A stretch of 64,000 nt of DNA from Mallotus nudiflorus (GCA_947683625.1 CANTUR010000156.1:2108001-2172000); one strand, 5' to 3'; shown: positions 1 through 11,800, numbered from the stretch's first letter. Numbers and translations: made by a program. Notes: generated by a model not told the origin, from the sequence alone.

Positions 1-140
1 TTGCATATTTAGGCAATGATTCTTACAGTGCTAGGACTTCATCTGTCAGACCTCCAAACACCTTTCATTGAGATGGTCCTACCAGAGGATGGAGCCATAG
101 CCAGATTTTGGAGCTCAGGTTGATTGATCTAGGCTATCTT
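1..140 (+). pseudogene. C-terminal tail of antisense accessory (PMD-type) ORF of T1
   Basis: A short stretch around 85-120 (the words for GAxxARFWSSG then a stop) resembles the end of the better preserved plus-strand PMD gene at 63595-63655, which has EDGA/RGWSPWPDTG-like wording followed by a stop. Its place, antisense and just downstream of the T1 integrase, matches the accessory gene positions in elements G and H. Only the tail is in the window, so the assignment rests on this short similarity and on position. Confidence 0.4.
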
Positions 141-966
141 TGTTTCAGACTTCTATTTGTATCAGACCTTTTCTGTCGTACTATTATGTTCTAAATCCTG
201 TACTATTTGTATGCACTATGTTGAACTGATCTTAGACTTGGATACGTGGACTTAAGTAGAGTAAAGTTTTTTTTTGAAATTAACTTTTGTTTAAGCTACC
301 CTCTTAGGTTTTTGACTTAGTAGGCTTGCCTTCACTTTTACCTAAGCTGCCCTTTTGGGTTTTCAACATAGCAGGCTTGCCCTAACTTTTGCCTAAGCTG
401 CCCTCTTAGGTTTTTGACTTAGTAGGCTTTCATTTTATTTTATTTATTTTTGTATTTTCCAAATCTGATTATGGGAGAAGCTGAGCTTGCTTGCTATTTT
501 TGATAATCAAGCTACAGAGCCACTAGGATTTCAAGCTTTGCATGATGAGTCATGAGAGAAGAAACATATACATCACTAGGAATTGGTCTCATAGAGCTGA
601 TTTTAAGCTTTCATTTTCTGTTTTCATTTCTAGTACTAATGAATTTTAAATAAGATAGAACGTGTAATATTAAAACAAAAATTAAATTTCAAGAGAATTC
701 ATTAATTTGGGCCAAAATTAGTACAGTTATTACATCACCTTATATAACTCCTGTTATCAACTAGTCCTTTTGAGTTTTCTAGTTGAATATTTTTATCTCC
801 CATTTATTTACCCTAATTTTAACCTGACTAGCCCTTTGTGAGTTTTGCCTGCCAGCACTTTATGGGTTTTCTGAATAGCTAGAATGTCCTAACTTTTGCC
901 TGACTAGCCTTTTCAGGTTTTTTAATCAACAGACTTTATTTTCTTTTTACTACTTGTATTTTATTT
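141..966. other. Non-coding spacer between T1 accessory ORF and integrase
   Basis: No ORF is supported here. The stretch is T-rich and built of imperfect copies of a phrase of the type CCTAAGCTGCCCTTTTGGG, most regular at 286-437 and decayed at about 820-930. A comparable phrase lies at the same place in element H (about 54700-54900), so it is a shared feature of the region between integrase and antisense genes. Confidence 0.5.
286..437. repeat. 51-bp tandem repeat, 3 copies
   Basis: Three successive copies of a 51-bp unit containing CTAAGCTGCCCT, AGGTTTTTGACTTAGTAGG and CTTGCC. Confidence 0.75.
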
Positions 967-2090
967 TTATAGGTAGTATCTCTTAAGGGGATCTAGTTTA
1001 ACAGGCTCCATGAATTCGTTCTCTTCCAGGTTTGATATCTTCGCAGCTCCTTTAGGCATAACTGATTTGACTAAATACAGTCCTTCCCAATTTGGTCTGA
1101 ATTCTCCTCTCGGATCAAACACCACTACCCTAGACTGTTTCAATGCCATGTCCCTAACTTTTATCTTTTTAGGCCTAACTTTCTTATTGAATGATCTTAC
1201 TATCCTTTGATAAATTTGAGTGTGAAACAAAGCATTCATCCTTTTCTCATCTAGAGACGCAAGGTAATTATATCCCTTTTGTGCCCATTCACTCTCAAGC
1301 ATTCTAGCTTCCATAACTACTCTCAAGGATTTCATCTCTGTTTCTATTGGCAAGACTGCTTCATAACCATATACTAAGGAGAATGGAGTTTAGCATATAG
1401 CTATTCTAGCTATAGTCCTATTCCCCCATAAAGCAAAAGGATGAAACTCATACCAATCTTTATAAGTTTTAACCATTTTAGAGAGGATTTTCTTGACATT
1501 TTTGTTAGCTGCTTCTACTGCTCCATTGGCTTGAGGGCAATAAAGTGAAGGCTTATAATGTTTAACCCCATACTTTTGTAATAATTTTGTCATTTTAGGC
1601 TGAAATTGGACACCATTATTTGTCACAATGTGATGTTTAATCCCAAACCTTCAAATAAGACTTTTCTCGATGAACCACGCCATATATTTTACTTTTATAG
1701 CATTGAAGGATTCAGCCTCTACTGATTTAGAGAAGTAATCTATTGCCACGACTATGTACTTGTGCCCATTTGATGCTACTGCCTTATTTCTTCTATAATA
1801 TCAATCCCCCAAGCTATAAAGGGCTAAAGTGATGATAAACTATTTAGCACCATAGAAGGTAAATAGTTAAAATTCCTATGAATCTGACACTGATGACATT
1901 GCCTCACTTTTCTGATACAATCCTTTTCCATAATCATCCAATAATACCCTTGGCTGAGTATATTCTTAGCTAGGATCATCCTGTTCATGTAAGAAGAACA
2001 AACTCCTACATGAATCTCTTTCATCACCTCTTCAACTTTATCTTTCTTAAGACATCTGAGCTGTATCCCATTTAGCATTTTTTTATATAA
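967..2090 (-). pseudogene. T1 integrase (broken)
   Basis: Integrase of the Tat element, which would join the cDNA to host DNA. From N to C: the zinc-binding part (1824-2078) with the CHQC pair but Tyr in place of the second His (SSYMN); the catalytic core (1390-1626), where the second catalytic Asp reads Asn (VTNNGVQF instead of TDNG) and the Glu remains (QANGAVEAANKN); and a well preserved C-terminal domain (967-1353) with FRPNWEGLYLVK, ending in the KRYYL that typically closes Tat integrases. The pieces lie in different frames or are split by stops. Family assignment is firm; the copy is inactive. Confidence 0.85.
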
Positions 2091-2355
2091 TACTTCATCA
2101 TGACTTGTGTAGTGATGTGTAAGAACACGAAGAGCATATCTCTCTTTTGAGGTTGCTTCATCAGGATACTTTCTTTCTTCGATAAACCTCTAAATATCAT
2201 AAAAGGAATGGTTTCTCTTTAAGCACTATTTGAACACTTATAATCTACTCTCATTCATAACATGGGGTTCTTAATTTCATGATTACCAAAGGCTTCATAG
2301 TTAATCCCATTGCACTATCCCACATTGAAGAGAGTGTTGCTAATGCATTTGCCAT

Positions 2356-2760
2356 CTAATTGTCATCTTTTGACAAATGGATAAAGAGGAATTTGTTGAA
2401 GTTCTTTGTTAAAGCTTTCAAATAGCAGATGTAGGATTTTAGCTTTTCTTCTTTCACTTCCAATTCTTCATTAGCTTGGCTAACAACCAACATCAAATCC
2501 TTATAAACCAGCAATTCCTTTGCCTCAGTTGCTAGAGTTGCTTTAATTCTGTAAATGCATACTTCATAATTCAACCATATTATTCATCACCTTGAAGTCT
2601 AATTTCTTAGCCATTGGTATTGTTTCTCCTCTTGGCGTAACATGAATTACTCATAATCCAACTCCTTTGTTGTTTATAGCCCCATTGAAGTAGAGTTTCG
2701 ACTCCTAATGCTCTATGACTGTCAGCTTCCACTATTCATCTCCCTCGACTGCATTCTGAG
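2356..2760 (-). pseudogene. T1 second (archaeal-type) RNase H
   Basis: Tat elements carry an extra RNase H after the degenerate first one. Minus-strand reading gives KLYFNGAINNKGVG near 2700-2660, where the family has YFDGA, so the first catalytic Asp reads Asn. This is followed by the helix NYEVCIYRIKATL and by VYKDLMLVVSQAN, which keeps its Asp. A stop follows the first strand and the two parts are in separate frames. Recognition is by motif and by position between RT/RNase H and integrase. Confidence 0.75.
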
Positions 2761-2764
2761 CTAG

Positions 2765-3994
2765 GAATTCTGCTACTGTCCTCCCCTTGATGACCTTTAT
2801 GGTGATGTACTATATATCAAACTCAGTTAAAAGTACAAGCCATCGAGACATCCTTCCAATCAAAGTAGGCGCTTGAAATAAGTACCTTAAAGGATTGATA
2901 TTTGAAATTGCTTGAACTTTATAGGACTTAAAATAATGCCTTAATTCCTTTATTGCCCATATCATGATCAAACATGTCTTCTCTACCAATTCATACTTTT
3001 CCTCATATGGTAGGAAATTCTTGCTGAGGTAATACACTGCATGTTTTATCCTTTATGGTCCTTCTTATGCTAGCATTACCCCCATTGCATTTTTCTTTAA
3101 GGCTAAGTACAAGATCAACGGCTTACCTTGCCTTGGTAGTTTCAATACAGGAGGATTGGTGAGATATTCTTTAATCATTTTAAATGCCTTTTGACAATCA
3201 TTGTTCTACTTCATTAGCTGGTTTTTTCTCAAGAGTTAGAAGATAGGGCCACAAATATTAGTAAACTTTGTGATAAACCTACTAATATACTGTAAATTGC
3301 CAAGGAATCCTCTTACTTCTTTCTTTGTCTTTGGTGTTGGCATTTCCTGAATAACTTTAACTTTGTTTGGATCTACTTATATTCCTCAACTGTTAACTAT
3401 ATGCCCTAATAATTTTCCTGAAGTAACCCAAAAAAAGCACTTCTTCAGGTTGAGCCTCAGATTGTACCTCTCAATTTGAGCTAAGAACTTATTTAGAGCT
3501 TTAAAGTGTCCCTCTTTTATTTTTGATTTAACCATCATGTCGTCCATTTATACCTCAACTTCCTTATGCATCATGTCATGAAAAAGAGCGATGGCTACCT
3601 TTTGATATGTTGCACCTGCATTCTTCAATCCGAAAGGCATAACCTTGTAGTAATATGTCCCCTATTCTATAATGAAAGCTATTTTGATCTTATCCAGAAC
3701 TACCACCATCATTTGGTTGTACCTTGAGAACCCATCCATGAAGGAGTTCATTGCACTAGATGCTACACTGTCTACTATTACATCAATGTGAGGAAAAGGG
3801 AAGTCATCCTTTTAACAAGCTTTATTTAGATACCTAAAATCTACACACATACATACCTTACAAATTTTCTTACGTACCAGCACTATGTTTGCTAACCATT
3901 GAGGATAATCTACTACTTCTAAAAAATTAGCCTGGATTTGTTTAGCAATTTTCTTCCTTATCTTTTCAGTCCACTCTGGTCTTAGCCTGTACAT
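2765..3994 (-). pseudogene. T1 reverse transcriptase and first RNase H (broken)
   Basis: The RT N-terminal part (3812-3994) has PQWLANIVLVRKK and CVDFRYLNKAC. Then follow MDGFSRYNQ, the VMPFGLKNAGATYQ block, the active-site region read as V-stop-MDDMMVKS (YxDD with its Tyr codon replaced by TAA), LRLNLKKCFF, and VRGFLGNLQYISRFI. The connection and first RNase H (2810-3037) keep YYLSKNFLPYEEKYELVEK. The first RNase H lacks its catalytic Asp (LYLALKKNAMG), which is usual in this lineage. At least eight in-frame stops are present, several explained by CAG/TGG to TAG. Confidence 0.88.
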
Positions 3995-4107
3995 TTTCTA
4001 CTTAATGGGTTTAATTTCTAGATGAGTAGGAATATGATGCTCTACAATTTCCCTATGTAAACATGGCATATCCTCTTAAGTCCAAGCAAATACTACCTTT
4101 CTTTTTG

Positions 4108-4731
4108 TCAAATTTCCCTCTCTTTAAGAGTTACCTCATGTGATATATAAACGTTTTTAGGATTATCATTTATGCTCTTGTTAAATGAATCAAATTGAAT
4201 TGAATTAATGTCAAACATGCATGAACGATCAAAGTTATAATGCACAAAACTATCAGGATGCACATCACATAAGTAAGCAAAACCAGCATTCATATCATTG
4301 ACCATGGACAAAATAGAGTTTTTGTCCTCAAATAGACCAGGTGTTATTACGTCAGTATCATTATAAAAAACATCAATAAAGATATCACTAATGATAGTAG
4401 CTAAATCCTGGGGTGGCTCCTCTTCAGGTGGCAGACATAGCAGCTCCTCAACAGCAGCATTACCCATCCTCTCAACTGCCAACTTCATCACTTCCTCTTT
4501 ATTATCTTTCACTAGGTTCTCCATAATTGGCTCCTTGAAGATCTCAAACCTAAGAACATCTCCTCTAGTAACATTGATTGATTCCTTAGCTCCCAAATAG
4601 TATTTTCCTTCCCTTGGCCTAATGAAAGCACCACTTTTTAGCCCAATTTTCTTTAAGAGCTTTCTTTGCTTGGCATTGAACCTCTTTTTAGCTCTTTTGC
4701 TTATCAACTTTGTTTCTTCAACATAACCCAA
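4108..4731 (-). pseudogene. Tat spacer ORF between protease and RT, 207 codons open
   Basis: This is the longest open stretch of T1. It begins YVEETKLISKRAKKRFN and contains GLKSGAFIRPREGKYYLGAKE, an acidic stretch (LPPEEEPPQD), and NDMNAGFAYLCDVHPD. I know no enzymatic domain for it. The same segment is recognisable in F (36600-37057) and in H (58100-58373, YAYLCDVFPNGY), so it is a conserved part of the polyprotein between protease and RT. In Ogre elements an intron lies near this boundary; I could not establish one here. No start codon is implied, since the piece is a fragment of a longer reading frame. Confidence 0.65.
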
Positions 4732-4965
4732 ACCAATTGTGTTGCCTTGACTCTTAAACTCTAGGAGACTAAGGCTTCCTTGCTCATTCTTTCCCAGCCC
4801 TTACCCAAGCTAATAATTCATACTCTCTATCATTTTTGCTACTCTCATATCCATTTCAGTTCCATCAAAAGCAATATGGAAACCAGGGGTTGCACACATT
4901 TGCTTTCATTTATCCAATATGGCTGCTATAACAGTATTAGTCCCAGCTTCTATAGTTATAACCTC

Positions 4966-5343
4966 TCATTCATAAGGGAATTTTATCTTTTGATGCATAG
5001 TTGAGGGTACCCCTCCCAAGGCATGAAACCATGGCCTTCCCAATAACAAGGCATAAGTGACTGGAATATCCAACATAGTAAACTCAATAGTTGATTCCAC
5101 ATGTGCTATTTTAACTAGAGCTTGGAATGTCCCCTCCACATTCCTAGTGTTGTCATTATAAGCTCTAATTATGAGGTTTGAATCTATTAAGTCTTCAGCT
5201 TTTAAGCCTAAGTTAAGTAGGATTTTCAGAGGACACACATTAATAGCAGAACCATCATTAACCATAGCAAAATTGGTTCTCTTTCCCCTCACCTCAGGTG
5301 GGATAAATAAGGCCTTATTATGGTTTCTTCCTTCCAAAGGCAA
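4966..5343 (-). pseudogene. T1 aspartic protease
   Basis: The protease would cut the Gag-Pol polyprotein. The active-site loop reads FAMVNDGSAINVCPLK where the expected order is D-N-G-S, so the catalytic Asp appears as Asn followed by Asp. Downstream are IIRAYNDNTRNVEG, IEFTMLDIPVTYALLLGRPWFHALG (the usual LGRPW ending) and PSTMHQKIKFPYE. The segment is open for 125 codons. The fold signature is clear; activity is doubtful because of the swapped active-site residues. Confidence 0.85.
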
Positions 5344-5427
5344 GTCATCATTTAAGAATGTTATCAGCCCGTGTTTCTTTTATGTAACCATAGCCTTAGG
5401 TGTGGCTACTATTTCAATGTTCATGTT

Positions 5428-7650
5428 TTATAGAGCTTTGACAAGAGCTCTTTTGTGGCTACTTAAATGCATCAATAGTTTCCAAATGCAGACATTTTTC
5501 TTAGCCCTTTTTAATTGTTCCAGAATTAAATCCTCTTTCTGATCTTCCTCTACTTCTGTATCTTCTATTTCTTCTCTTTCTACAACTTTGTTAGTTTTCT
5601 TTTCAACTACTTTGTAATTCTTCCCACTCTTAGTGACATGATTCACCTTAGGATTATCACTCCACACATCAAGACCACTCGAGTTTTCTTTATCAGAATT
5701 ATGCCATATGTTAACAACTGCAATGATTTAATCTCTTTTCCCATCTTTCCACACTTCCATTGTGCATGTTTCCTTCCCTTTTAACTCTTCCATATTAAGC
5801 TTGCCTAAGTGTTAGTTCAGCAAATCTTCAACCCTTCTTGACACTGTTCAGGAGCTAAAGGTTCATAGTTAAACATATCACCCCATCCTATAGGTACAAT
5901 TTCTTCGATGGGTATATCAACTGAAGCAGGCTTAGAGTAAAACACTCTATAATCAAACTTGCCTGAAGGTTGTCCTAACAGATCTTCAACTCCTCTAGGT
6001 GGCTGGTTAGAACTTTTTTCTTCTTTAATTTGCTCACTGTTAAACTCATCACCCCAACCTGAGGGCTCAATTAATTCAATGGGGATATCAGTAGAGGGTG
6101 GTTTTGAGTAGAATACCTTGTAATCAAACTTGCCTGAGGGCTAACCCAATAAATCTTCCACTCCTCTCTGTGGCTATCCAAGGGATTCTCCATTGGTTAT
6201 AAGGTTTAGGTTTTCAAAGGAGTTTAGCACTTCTTCTTCGCTAATCCCTGAATTGATCATCATGGTGGCTAGTAGTGGAACATTTCAGTAAATTGGGAAA
6301 GGGTTATTTTTGGTGTTTGGGTTAGAGTTGGAAATTTCAAGGTCTATGATTTTTTTAGAATCTATCAAGTTTTAGATGTCATATTTTAGGCGGATATAGT
6401 TGTCTATGGAATGGGCAGTAGCTTAATGGAATTTGCAGTAACTGTTAGGGTCAAAACCAGGGACATTTGGGTTTGGTGGTTAAGAAAAGGTTAAGGGTCA
6501 AACTAGGCCTTTTTGGATTAGTCTTTCTAGGACTTTGGGGGGGGTGGTTGGTTAAAGTTGGAGAATCTTCAAGGTTGTTGGACTGCACACACCTCCACAG
6601 CTCAGTTAGTACTTCCTTGTTATTTGCCCCCAGTTTGGTAGTTTTGGGTTCCAGTGATTCTAGCATTTCTCTTTTTCTCACTCTCAATCTCTTAAGCTTG
6701 CAGACCATCATCATACAAGTCTATGAAAGTTTTAGGGTTTATCATCTGTAATCTCTCAACCAGATTAGGTGATACATTATGGACTATCATCCTAACCTAA
6801 TCATTCTCAGCCAACTTGTTCTTTATCAGTCTTGCCTTGTTCATGAACCTGGTAAGGAAATAAGAGAAGAATTCATTGGGTTTCTGCTTTGTCAGTTCTA
6901 AGTCTCTGATAGACACTTCTAGTATAGTGTTATAGTCATATTGTCTTAAAAAAGCAGTACATAATCCTTTCCAGTCAGTTCCTACAGATGTTTATAGCCT
7001 ATGATACCATATTATAGCTATTCCCTCTAAAGTTAGTACAAATAACCTTGTGATCACTTCTAATGGTGCTTTAGTAGTGCTCATGGTTGTTATGTACTAG
7101 CTAAAATGAATCCTTAGATCTCCTCTCCCATTAATTTTCTGCAGCTGAGGCATCTTGAATTTTTTAGGCAGCTTATCTCCCTCCATTTGCAACATGTCAT
7201 CAAAGTCAAATGAGTACCTCATTCCTTGTACTCTAATCAGCTCTTCCTTCTTAGACATTTTATACGTTAGTGCTTACATCTGCTTAGACTCATGATCATG
7301 GACTAATTTAAGTGACTCCCTCTTTTCCTTTTCTACCATATAGTTCTCAATGTCATCAAGTATTACATCAGTAGCAGGTATGTTTCTAACAATATGTTGG
7401 CCCCTAGCATTATTAAAAATAGGTGGAGTGCCAAAAAGGTGGAGGAGTTGCAGCAATAGGCAGAGCTCCTACAATAGGTAGTTGTTCAATAGCAACAACA
7501 GTGGTTGTTCAACAACAGGTGGTGGTACAATAGCAGGTTGTACTAATCCTACTAGAACTTGCCTCAGTTCATCATGCATTATAGCTCTCATGTCATCCAT
7601 CAAAGCTGCCTTAATATCCTTTAGGGTCCACATCTTTGGTTGTTATTCCA
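5428..7650 (-). pseudogene. T1 gag and gag-protease linker (broken)
   Basis: Gag would form the particle. Minus-strand reading from about 7640 gives WTLKDIKAALMDDMR near the start, a lysine/glutamate-rich part (VEKEKRESLKLV), KFKMPQL, MSTTKAPLEVITRLFVL, GIAIIWYHRL, TAFLRQYDYNT, VSIRDLELTKQKPNEFFSYFLTRF and VSPNLVERLQMINPKTF. The same phrases occur in F. A basic, proline-rich stretch (6451-6714) and two linker modules (5835-6168) follow, then an acidic end (5428-5667). Stops are spread throughout. Confidence 0.8.
5835..6168 (-). repeat. In-frame duplicated linker module (two copies, about 56 codons each)
   Basis: Two adjacent copies of RGVEDLLG-x-PSGKFDY-x-VFYSKP...DIPIE...GWGD-x-FN. The first (about 5998-6168) has TAG where the second (about 5835-5997) keeps Gln in LLGQP. 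F has a single copy (36375-36520). Confidence 0.8.
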
Positions 7651-8635
7651 TTTCTATCTAGGTAAAGCAGGTTGATAGGGCTATATTAACTTAGGGCTTA
7701 TATTTGTTCTGATTAATATACTACCTTTCCATCCCCAGATACGAGAAGACCTAGATGAATCTATGATGGTTTCAAAACAAAGTATCAGTGTGATGCGTGG
7801 AATGCATGATGCATGTGTTATACAATAAGTAACAAGCAAGCAAACATCAATCAAGTGTACAATATACATCCTTCCAACCTTATTCCTCCCACACATATGT
7901 TCAATGGCAAGTCTCTTTTCCTAGGATTTTTTATCTTATCTTAATATCAACGGGGGATATCAGGGATCGACATGCATGCCAAAACTCTCTTAAAGCAGGA
8001 AAGCATAGAAACAACATTTCTAGGTATAAAGGTCTAGCCCAATATTCATTACCCCAAAGGGCTTCAAAAGTATGGGCCTAGGCTTTTATAGATAGAAATA
8101 CCTCATGGTAATAAGCATAGAAATAACATTTCTAAGTATAAAGGTCTAGCCCAATCTTTATTAGCCCAAATGGGCTTCAAAAGTATGGGCCTGGGCTTTT
8201 ATAGATAAAAATACCTTATGGAAAAAATCATACAAGAAATTTGGATAGATCCAAGGGGAAGTAACAAAGCCATTATATGTAGTTAGAGTCTAGTGAAAAG
8301 GTTAAGGCTTCTTTAGCAAGATGCCCTCCATTATGGATGTTGAGTTACAAGCCAAAGTTAGAGGGGCTTGATAACCTTTACCAACTTGAGAGAAGATTAC
8401 CCCCCTTTAGGACATGGGTTAGAGACTCTGGTCAAATGAGCTCAGTAATCTCTCTTGAACCAAGTTAAGGCTAAAAGTTATGGTTAGCCGATTTACAACT
8501 CTATGAAACTAATGGAATCATGGAATCATAAACCAACGCCATCAATTTAATAAGGATATACAGAATGAATGCAAGAATGAAATAATAATCAATAAAATAA
8601 TTCTAAAAGAACACAAGTAGAATCAATATCTCTTA
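7651..8635 (-). other. T1 leader between primer site and gag
   Basis: No coding region is recognised. The leader is homologous to F 34100-34930. A segment of about 112 bp is doubled at 8001-8222 (phrase AAGGTCTAGCCCAAT...GGGCTTCAAAAGTATGGGCC); F has it once. Canonical Ogre elements have an ORF1 upstream of gag; none is seen here. Confidence 0.6.
8001..8222 (-). repeat. 112-bp direct duplication in T1 leader
   Basis: Copies at 8001-8112 and 8113-8222 differ by a few substitutions and small indels. Confidence 0.8.
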
Positions 8636-8653
8636 TCCTTAGTGGACGCGCCA
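8636..8653 (-). promoter_or_regulatory. T1 primer-binding site, tRNA-Arg type
   Basis: The minus strand reads TGGCGCGTCCACTAAGGA, which matches 14 of 18 bases of TGGCGACTCCACTGGGGA, the complement of a plant tRNA-Arg 3' end. It lies one base after the LTR end. F has a closer match (16 of 18). Confidence 0.75.
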
Positions 8654-8654
8654 T

Positions 8655-10813
8655 TGTAGACTGCAAGGTTTAGCGTGCATCCATGATTTTAGCAATCGCG
8701 ACACTATTTAGGGTTAGGTTCTTAGAGAACACACTAACCATTGTCATAAAGACATGGCATAGACATGAGAAGTCGCCACCTAGGGTAATAACTGGGACAA
8801 ATTGAAAGGTGGTACTCAATTATCTAAAAAAAGCTAGCACCATAACTAGGAGATTCTAAGAACTAAATACTAACTTCTCTTAGTCTCATGTTCATTTAGA
8901 ATTGCTTTATAAATTATTAATTCATTCTCTAATTACATGCAATTTTATTAAACCCTATTTGAACATCCATCTAACCTTAAGGTATCTAGTCAATAAAATC
9001 ACACATAAAAAAATGCATTCAAGCACATTGTCCCTAAGTCTAAACTAGGTTAATTTCATTAAAAGTTAACTAGATTTACAATTTTTGTTTATAAATGAAA
9101 ATGAATTAAAGTTAGGCCTACATTTTTATTGGTTAGTAAGCTTAAGTCTTATTGATTTTAATTATCTAAAGGTGGGCTTGAAGCTATAGTTTTTAAAGAA
9201 ATTGGATTTTATAAGTGGGCCTAGTCTAACTTGATTTTATTTTAATTGAAATATGAGCCTAAGTCTATTTATTTTAAAGGAAATGAAATTAAATGGGCTG
9301 AACTAAGTCTAAATTAATTTTAGTTAAAAAATGAGCCTAAGTCTAGATTAACCTAATGGGTCTAAATTAATTTTAAAATTGATTAAACATAAACCATTTT
9401 AGGCCTATTTTATTTAGTGGGTTTGAACCTATCATGGGCTTGGGGCCTAAGAGAATAGAAACATAAAAGAACAAGCCTAAAACAAATAAAACACAAAAAA
9501 ATAGACCATACATTTTAGTGACTTTCTAAAAAAACCTAAATCAATTTTCATGCAACCCTAAATTAATCTACAACTATCATTGATTTTAATTGATTTTTTA
9601 GCTAGTGAAACCCTAATTACTAATTCATTTTAAAAGAATAATAGTAAAATTTTACTAATCCCACTTGTGGGGTTATTACAATATTCTACTTATTGGAAAT
9701 TAAAATTAATTATAAACCCAAATTAATTAACACATAGAACATAGAAAAAATAATAAATGCATAAACATCAAACCCTAAAATCTAATTACAATTTAGAATC
9801 CATAGCATTTCATAGATCTTCTATTTGATTTCTGGATATCTACTAATGACCTCATCAATCTTAAAAGAAAAACACAAAAAAGAAAAGAAAATACAAAAAT
9901 CACATTAGCCAAATGAGTAAAATAACAAAATAACAATTAAAAGAAATCAAATAAAAAATGAAATGAAATAATAATTAAAGCAAATTAAATTAAAAAATAA
10001 AATTAAAAGACAAGAGAAAATAGAAATGAGATGCTTTATAAATGCTCTTGGATGGCCCCTGAAATTTTAATTGTCACCGTTTTAAGAATTGACTTTGCAT
10101 TTTTTTTATTTTTGGACTATTAAAAACAAAATAGCATACGTTTTTATGTAGTGAAGAAAAAATCTTTTTTTTCTTTTTCTCTCTATGATTTTTAGGGTTT
10201 CCACTTGGTCAGGAGCCCAACCACTCACTTCCACAGTCTCTGGCTTTTTATAGCAGAGACCTGCGAATGAACTTTCCTCTATTCCAAGAACTGACGCTAT
10301 CTTTTATTTTTTAAAATTTTTTATGCATTTTGAACACGTAAAACCATAATTATCTTTTAAGAAAATATTCAAAATTAATTTTCAACCAATCAGTGAACAG
10401 AAAAATATTAAAAAATGACCGAATATACTGAAAAATAAAAAATATTACGTAATGCCGATTGACAATTTGCTAATGTTAATCGACATTAGGCAAATGCCGA
10501 TTGTCATTTGCCCAATGCCAATCGACATTAGGCTAATGCTGATTGGCATTTAGCTAATGCTGATCAGCATTAGGCAAATGCCGATCGACATTAGCTAAAT
10601 GCCGACTGGCATTTTGCTTATGTAGTCTCGAAAAATAAAAAAATTAAAAACACTTCTAAAATCATGATTTTGCAATTAGCTCCAAAAAAATATTACAATT
10701 TAGTCTTTGAAATATAAAATTTAAATGCTAGAGATCAATTTCTCAATTAATTTTTCATCATAAGGGCTTTCATTGCACTATGCACAATTGCATTGCGAAA
10801 TTGGGTGCCTATG
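8655..10813 (-). repeat. 5' LTR of T1, about 2.16 kb
   Basis: On the minus strand it starts at a decayed TGTAGACACCCAATTTCG-like phrase (10813; the first bases now read CATAGGCACCC) and ends in TCTACA (8655). The last 300 bp align by eye with both LTRs of F (the phrase for TTTAGAACCCTAA, the GGCGACTTCTC region and GAGTACCACCTTTC). It contains the palindrome cluster at 10451-10616. Confidence 0.85.
10451..10616. repeat. Eight tandem 16-bp palindromes in the T1 LTR
   Basis: Eight modules approximating the perfect palindrome AATGCCGATCGGCATT follow each other every 20-22 bp with spacers such as AGGCA, TGCT or AGCT. AATGCTGATCAGCATT is perfect; the others differ by one to three bases. Confidence 0.9.
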
Positions 10814-11109
10814 GTGACGTTGGGTTGATCTTGAGTTTTTAATTGTTGGTCGAGTCGTATCCTAGATTGTGTCATTCTTTAGAATTTTTAGAAGTATAAA
10901 ATTAGGATTTTGATTCTTATATTATTATTTAATTATTTTCTATAGTTGCACCGAGACCGAGGCCTATCGGATCAAGCCAGTCTATCTCTTTTAGAGGAGC
11001 ATATGACAGTGAGTTATTATCTTATATATGCATTGCATGTAGAATACATATTTGTGAGCATCCATAATATTTATATTGTATTTAAAAATGACTTATTTTT
11101 ATTAAATAA

Positions 11110-11320
11110 TTAAATATATGTTTGGTATATATTTGGTATATCTTTGGTATATATTTAGTATATCTTTGATATATATTTGGCATATGTTTAATATATCTTT
11201 GGTATATGTTTAATATATCGTTGGTATATCTTTGGTATATATTTAGTATATCTTTGATATATACTTAGTATATGTTTGATATAAATTTGGTATATGTTAG
11301 GTATATAATTGGTATATTTC
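11110..11320 (+). repeat. Degenerate (TTTGGTATATC)n array in LTR
   Basis: Many copies of TTTGGTATAT with C or A spacers. The same array occurs in the LTRs of B (13740-13860, 21690-21850) and D (28490-28680). Confidence 0.8.
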
Positions 11321-11544
11321 TTTTAAAATGGATGCTATCATGTTTAAATTATGCATTCTATTATTTTTAAAAATTATAAGATTTATTTGAAGGATAGTAG
11401 TATAATGTGCTACCTAGTGGGCTGTATTAGGACTATGTACATACCGGTGCATTAAATTTAGGAGTTCATATTATGAAATTATGTGATGTGAAACTTGATT
11501 AATTGATTATTGAGATTTATAGTGATAAAGTGCTGTGATTGCAC

Positions 11545-11800
11545 GAGCTTGGTTGACTTAGTGTCTCGAGGCCAATCACATCGATAGTGAGACTGCATGA
11601 GTTCAGTTGACTTAGTGTCTCGAGGCCAATCACATCAATAGTGAGACTATGGGAGTTCAGTTGACTTAGTGTCTTGAGGCCAATCACATCGATAGTGAGA
11701 CTGCGAGAGTTTGGTTGACTTAGTGTCTTGAGGCCAATCACATCGATAGTGAGACTATGGGAGTTTGGTTGACTTAGTTTCTTGAGGCGACTCTACTATC
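11545..11800 (+). repeat. 54-bp LTR minisatellite, five units
   Basis: Units start exactly at 11545, 11599, 11653, 11707 and 11761 and read GTTGACTTAGTGTCTCGAGG...CCAATCACATCGATAGTGAG. The length is a multiple of three, so the array is open as 18-residue repeats on the minus strand; I do not regard that as a gene. Confidence 0.92.

Larger units (their letters stand above)
1..10813 (-). mobile_element. Tat/Ogre-like Ty3/gypsy retrotransposon T1 (3' end outside window)
   Basis: Reading the minus strand from 10813 leftwards gives LTR, tRNA-Arg-type primer site, leader, gag, protease, a spacer ORF, RT, RNase H, a second RNase H, integrase, and then the end of a plus-strand accessory ORF. Gene order, the second RNase H and the primer site are those of the Tat lineage (Ogre and relatives). 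The right flank GTGAC (10814-10818) is the expected target duplication; its partner is outside the window. The element lies inside a Tekay-like LTR, because the flanking sequence at 10819 onward resumes homology with the middle of that LTR. All ORFs carry stops, so the copy is dead. Confidence 0.85.
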
